From positions 1 to 6,620 of the forward strand of contig JAJHQT010000047.1 of assembly GCA_020833205.1 (NCBI GenBank): a stretch of 6,620 nucleotides of DNA. Reading direction: 5' to 3'. The translations under genes and the position numbers were made by a program. How positions within the stretch are numbered: the first letter of the stretch is position 1; every line of letters begins with the position of its first letter. The notes under the pieces are model-generated. The model worked only from the letters and a program-made list of their open reading frames with translations, was not told the origin of the DNA and did not search any database. This document shows positions 6,033 to 6,620 of this stretch, one piece after another. This stretch comes from Pyrobaculum sp. (GTDB taxonomy: Archaea; Thermoproteota; Thermoprotei; Thermoproteales; Thermoproteaceae).

Positions 6033-6460
6033 CCGAGGTGGTGACAATTCCCAAGGCCGACTACGAGAAGTTACTTGCCGAAGTGGCGGCGCTTAGAAAA
6101 GAGGTTGAGGAATTAAGTTCCCTGTTGCTGCCTGTGAAAATAGTGTTAGAGAAGTTGCCGCATTTGATGGCTGATATCCAAGTCTTTAAGGTGGCCGCGC
6201 CGCTGATTTCTATGCTGAGCATAATGGACACGGCCGACATAAACGCCATGGGCGCCGCGATGCAAGGCGGCGTCACCTGCACCAGCAAGGCCCTGCGGCA
6301 AATCGCCGAAAACGGCGCGCCGAAGGTAGGCCTCCTAGGCCTGCTCAACGCCATGCGCGACCCAGAGGTCCAGAAGGCCATGGGCTTGATGCTGACAATA
6401 CTGAAATCGATGGGTAGTTGCATGGAGGAAAACCTCAAACAAGTCAGCGAAAAATCCTAG
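6029..6460 (+). CDS. DUF1641 family protein
   Basis: This 143-residue protein has the DUF1641 signature in its C-terminal half: APKVGLLGLLNAMRDPEVQK at 97-116, then a hydrophobic Met/Leu-rich helix to about 128. Residues 8-33 (KADYEKLLAEVAALRKEVEE and on) have heptad-like leucines and probably form a coiled coil for oligomerisation or partner binding. C84 and C131 are the only cysteines. There is no signal peptide and no clear transmembrane segment, although residues 50-65 and 117-128 are hydrophobic. Its ATG overlaps the flavoprotein stop as ATGA, and GGGGGTGGTG at 6017-6026 supplies a Shine-Dalgarno, so the two proteins are co-made and probably interact. DUF1641 proteins also neighbour molybdenum formate-dehydrogenase-like genes in Bacillus, which suggests an accessory role around redox enzymes. 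The biochemical function is unknown. Confidence 0.85.
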   Translation: MTEVVTIPKADYEKLLAEVAALRKEVEELSSLLLPVKIVLEKLPHLMADIQVFKVAAPLISMLSIMDTADINAMGAAMQGGVTCTSKALRQIAENGAPKVGLLGLLNAMRDPEVQKAMGLMLTILKSMGSCMEENLKQVSEKS

Positions 6461-6466
6461 TTTTTT
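6461..6466 (+). terminator. T6 terminator of the flavoprotein-DUF1641 operon
   Basis: Six T residues begin directly after the TAG at 6458-6460, a typical archaeal termination signal. No stem-loop precedes them. Between here and the next start at 6594 there is a 10-bp palindrome GGGGATCCCC (6539-6548), a promoter-like element and one unexplained open frame. Confidence 0.5.
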
Positions 6467-6564
6467 CCATCGCCTCAGTGACCTGTCGGCGCAGTTGTTA
6501 CGCAGTACATTGTTAAGTGGTTCTACTTTGAGCAAGGCGGGGATCCCCCGGCGGCAGGCTTGAA

Positions 6565-6573
6565 TGTTTTTAA
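6565..6573 (+). promoter_or_regulatory. Candidate TATA box for the gene starting at 6594
   Basis: TGTTTTTAA is centred about 25 nt before the ATG at 6594, the spacing expected for a leaderless archaeal transcript. A GGAGGGGG stretch at 6575-6582 could alternatively act as a Shine-Dalgarno, though its 11-nt gap to the ATG is long. Confidence 0.4.
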
Positions 6574-6593
6574 CGGAGGGGGCCGCGTAGGCT

Positions 6594-6620
6594 ATGTCCA
6601 CGGTTGTGGTGACTGGATCG
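6594..6620 (+). CDS. N-terminal fragment of a possible new gene
   Basis: An ATG followed by codons for MSTVVVTGS runs to the window edge. The pattern of a short hydrophobic beta strand ending in TGS is what one sees at the start of Rossmann or P-loop proteins, such as SDR/epimerase-type enzymes. Nine residues cannot identify a family. The TATA-like element about 25 nt upstream supports this start. A competing open frame (6482-6620, mod-2 frame) runs through the same bases without a good start codon, so the call is tentative. Confidence 0.4.

Noticed and set aside
5199..6047. 282-codon minus-strand open frame opposite the flavoprotein
   Set aside because: It is rich in His and Arg with no domain signature and lies entirely over a well-supported flavoprotein gene. 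It is a mirror of its codon bias.
6539..6548. GGGGATCCCC palindrome as an operator
   Set aside because: It is only 10 bp, without extended arms or a second copy, and is a plausible chance event in GC-rich sequence.
1..6620. tRNA or rRNA genes, CRISPR arrays, insertion sequences
   Set aside because: I found no cloverleaf with T-arm consensus, no regularly spaced direct repeats, and no transposase motifs or flanking inverted repeats with target duplications.

Overview
The window looks like a stretch of a hyperthermophilic crenarchaeal genome of the Thermoproteales, most likely Pyrobaculum or a near relative. The base composition is GC-rich and Arg codons favour AGG/AGA. The intergenic regions are short, with AT-rich archaeal TATA-like boxes. 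First genes appear leaderless, while internal genes have GGTG-type Shine-Dalgarno stretches and ATGA stop/start overlaps. All supported genes are on the + strand. The organism assignment is inferred from style and gene content, not from a database search.

Layout: 2-115 is the tail of an unidentified upstream gene. 116-215 is a control region with a 36-bp near-perfect palindrome and two candidate TATA boxes. 216-3392 encodes a Tat-exported molybdopterin/[4Fe-4S] reductase catalytic subunit of the CISM superfamily (tetrathionate/thiosulfate/polysulfide/arsenate reductase type). 3389-4081 encodes its four-cluster ferredoxin partner, overlapping by 4 nt. 4082-4180 holds a T-tract and no clear gene. 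4181-4808 is a decayed NrfD/PsrC/TtrC-type membrane anchor, recognisable only by joining pieces from all three forward frames, with an in-frame stop and its 5' part missing. 4809-4883 is a second control region. 4884-6032 encodes an FAD-dependent sulfide:quinone-oxidoreductase-like flavoprotein, and 6029-6460 a DUF1641 protein, again with a 4-nt overlap. 6461-6593 holds a T-tract terminator and a promoter, and 6594-6620 probably begins another gene.

Working picture: the first two genes would form the exported catalytic and electron-transfer subunits of an anaerobic respiratory reductase, drawing electrons from membrane quinol through an NrfD-type subunit. In this genome that subunit is broken, so the complex is either decaying, uses an anchor encoded elsewhere, or takes electrons from another donor. 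The flavoprotein/DUF1641 pair forms its own transcription unit and is probably a quinone-reducing sulfur or redox module at the inner face of the membrane. The most notable points are the anchor wreck beside apparently intact partners, the phased GTAC operator upstream, and the ambiguous start of the flavoprotein at an A-tract.
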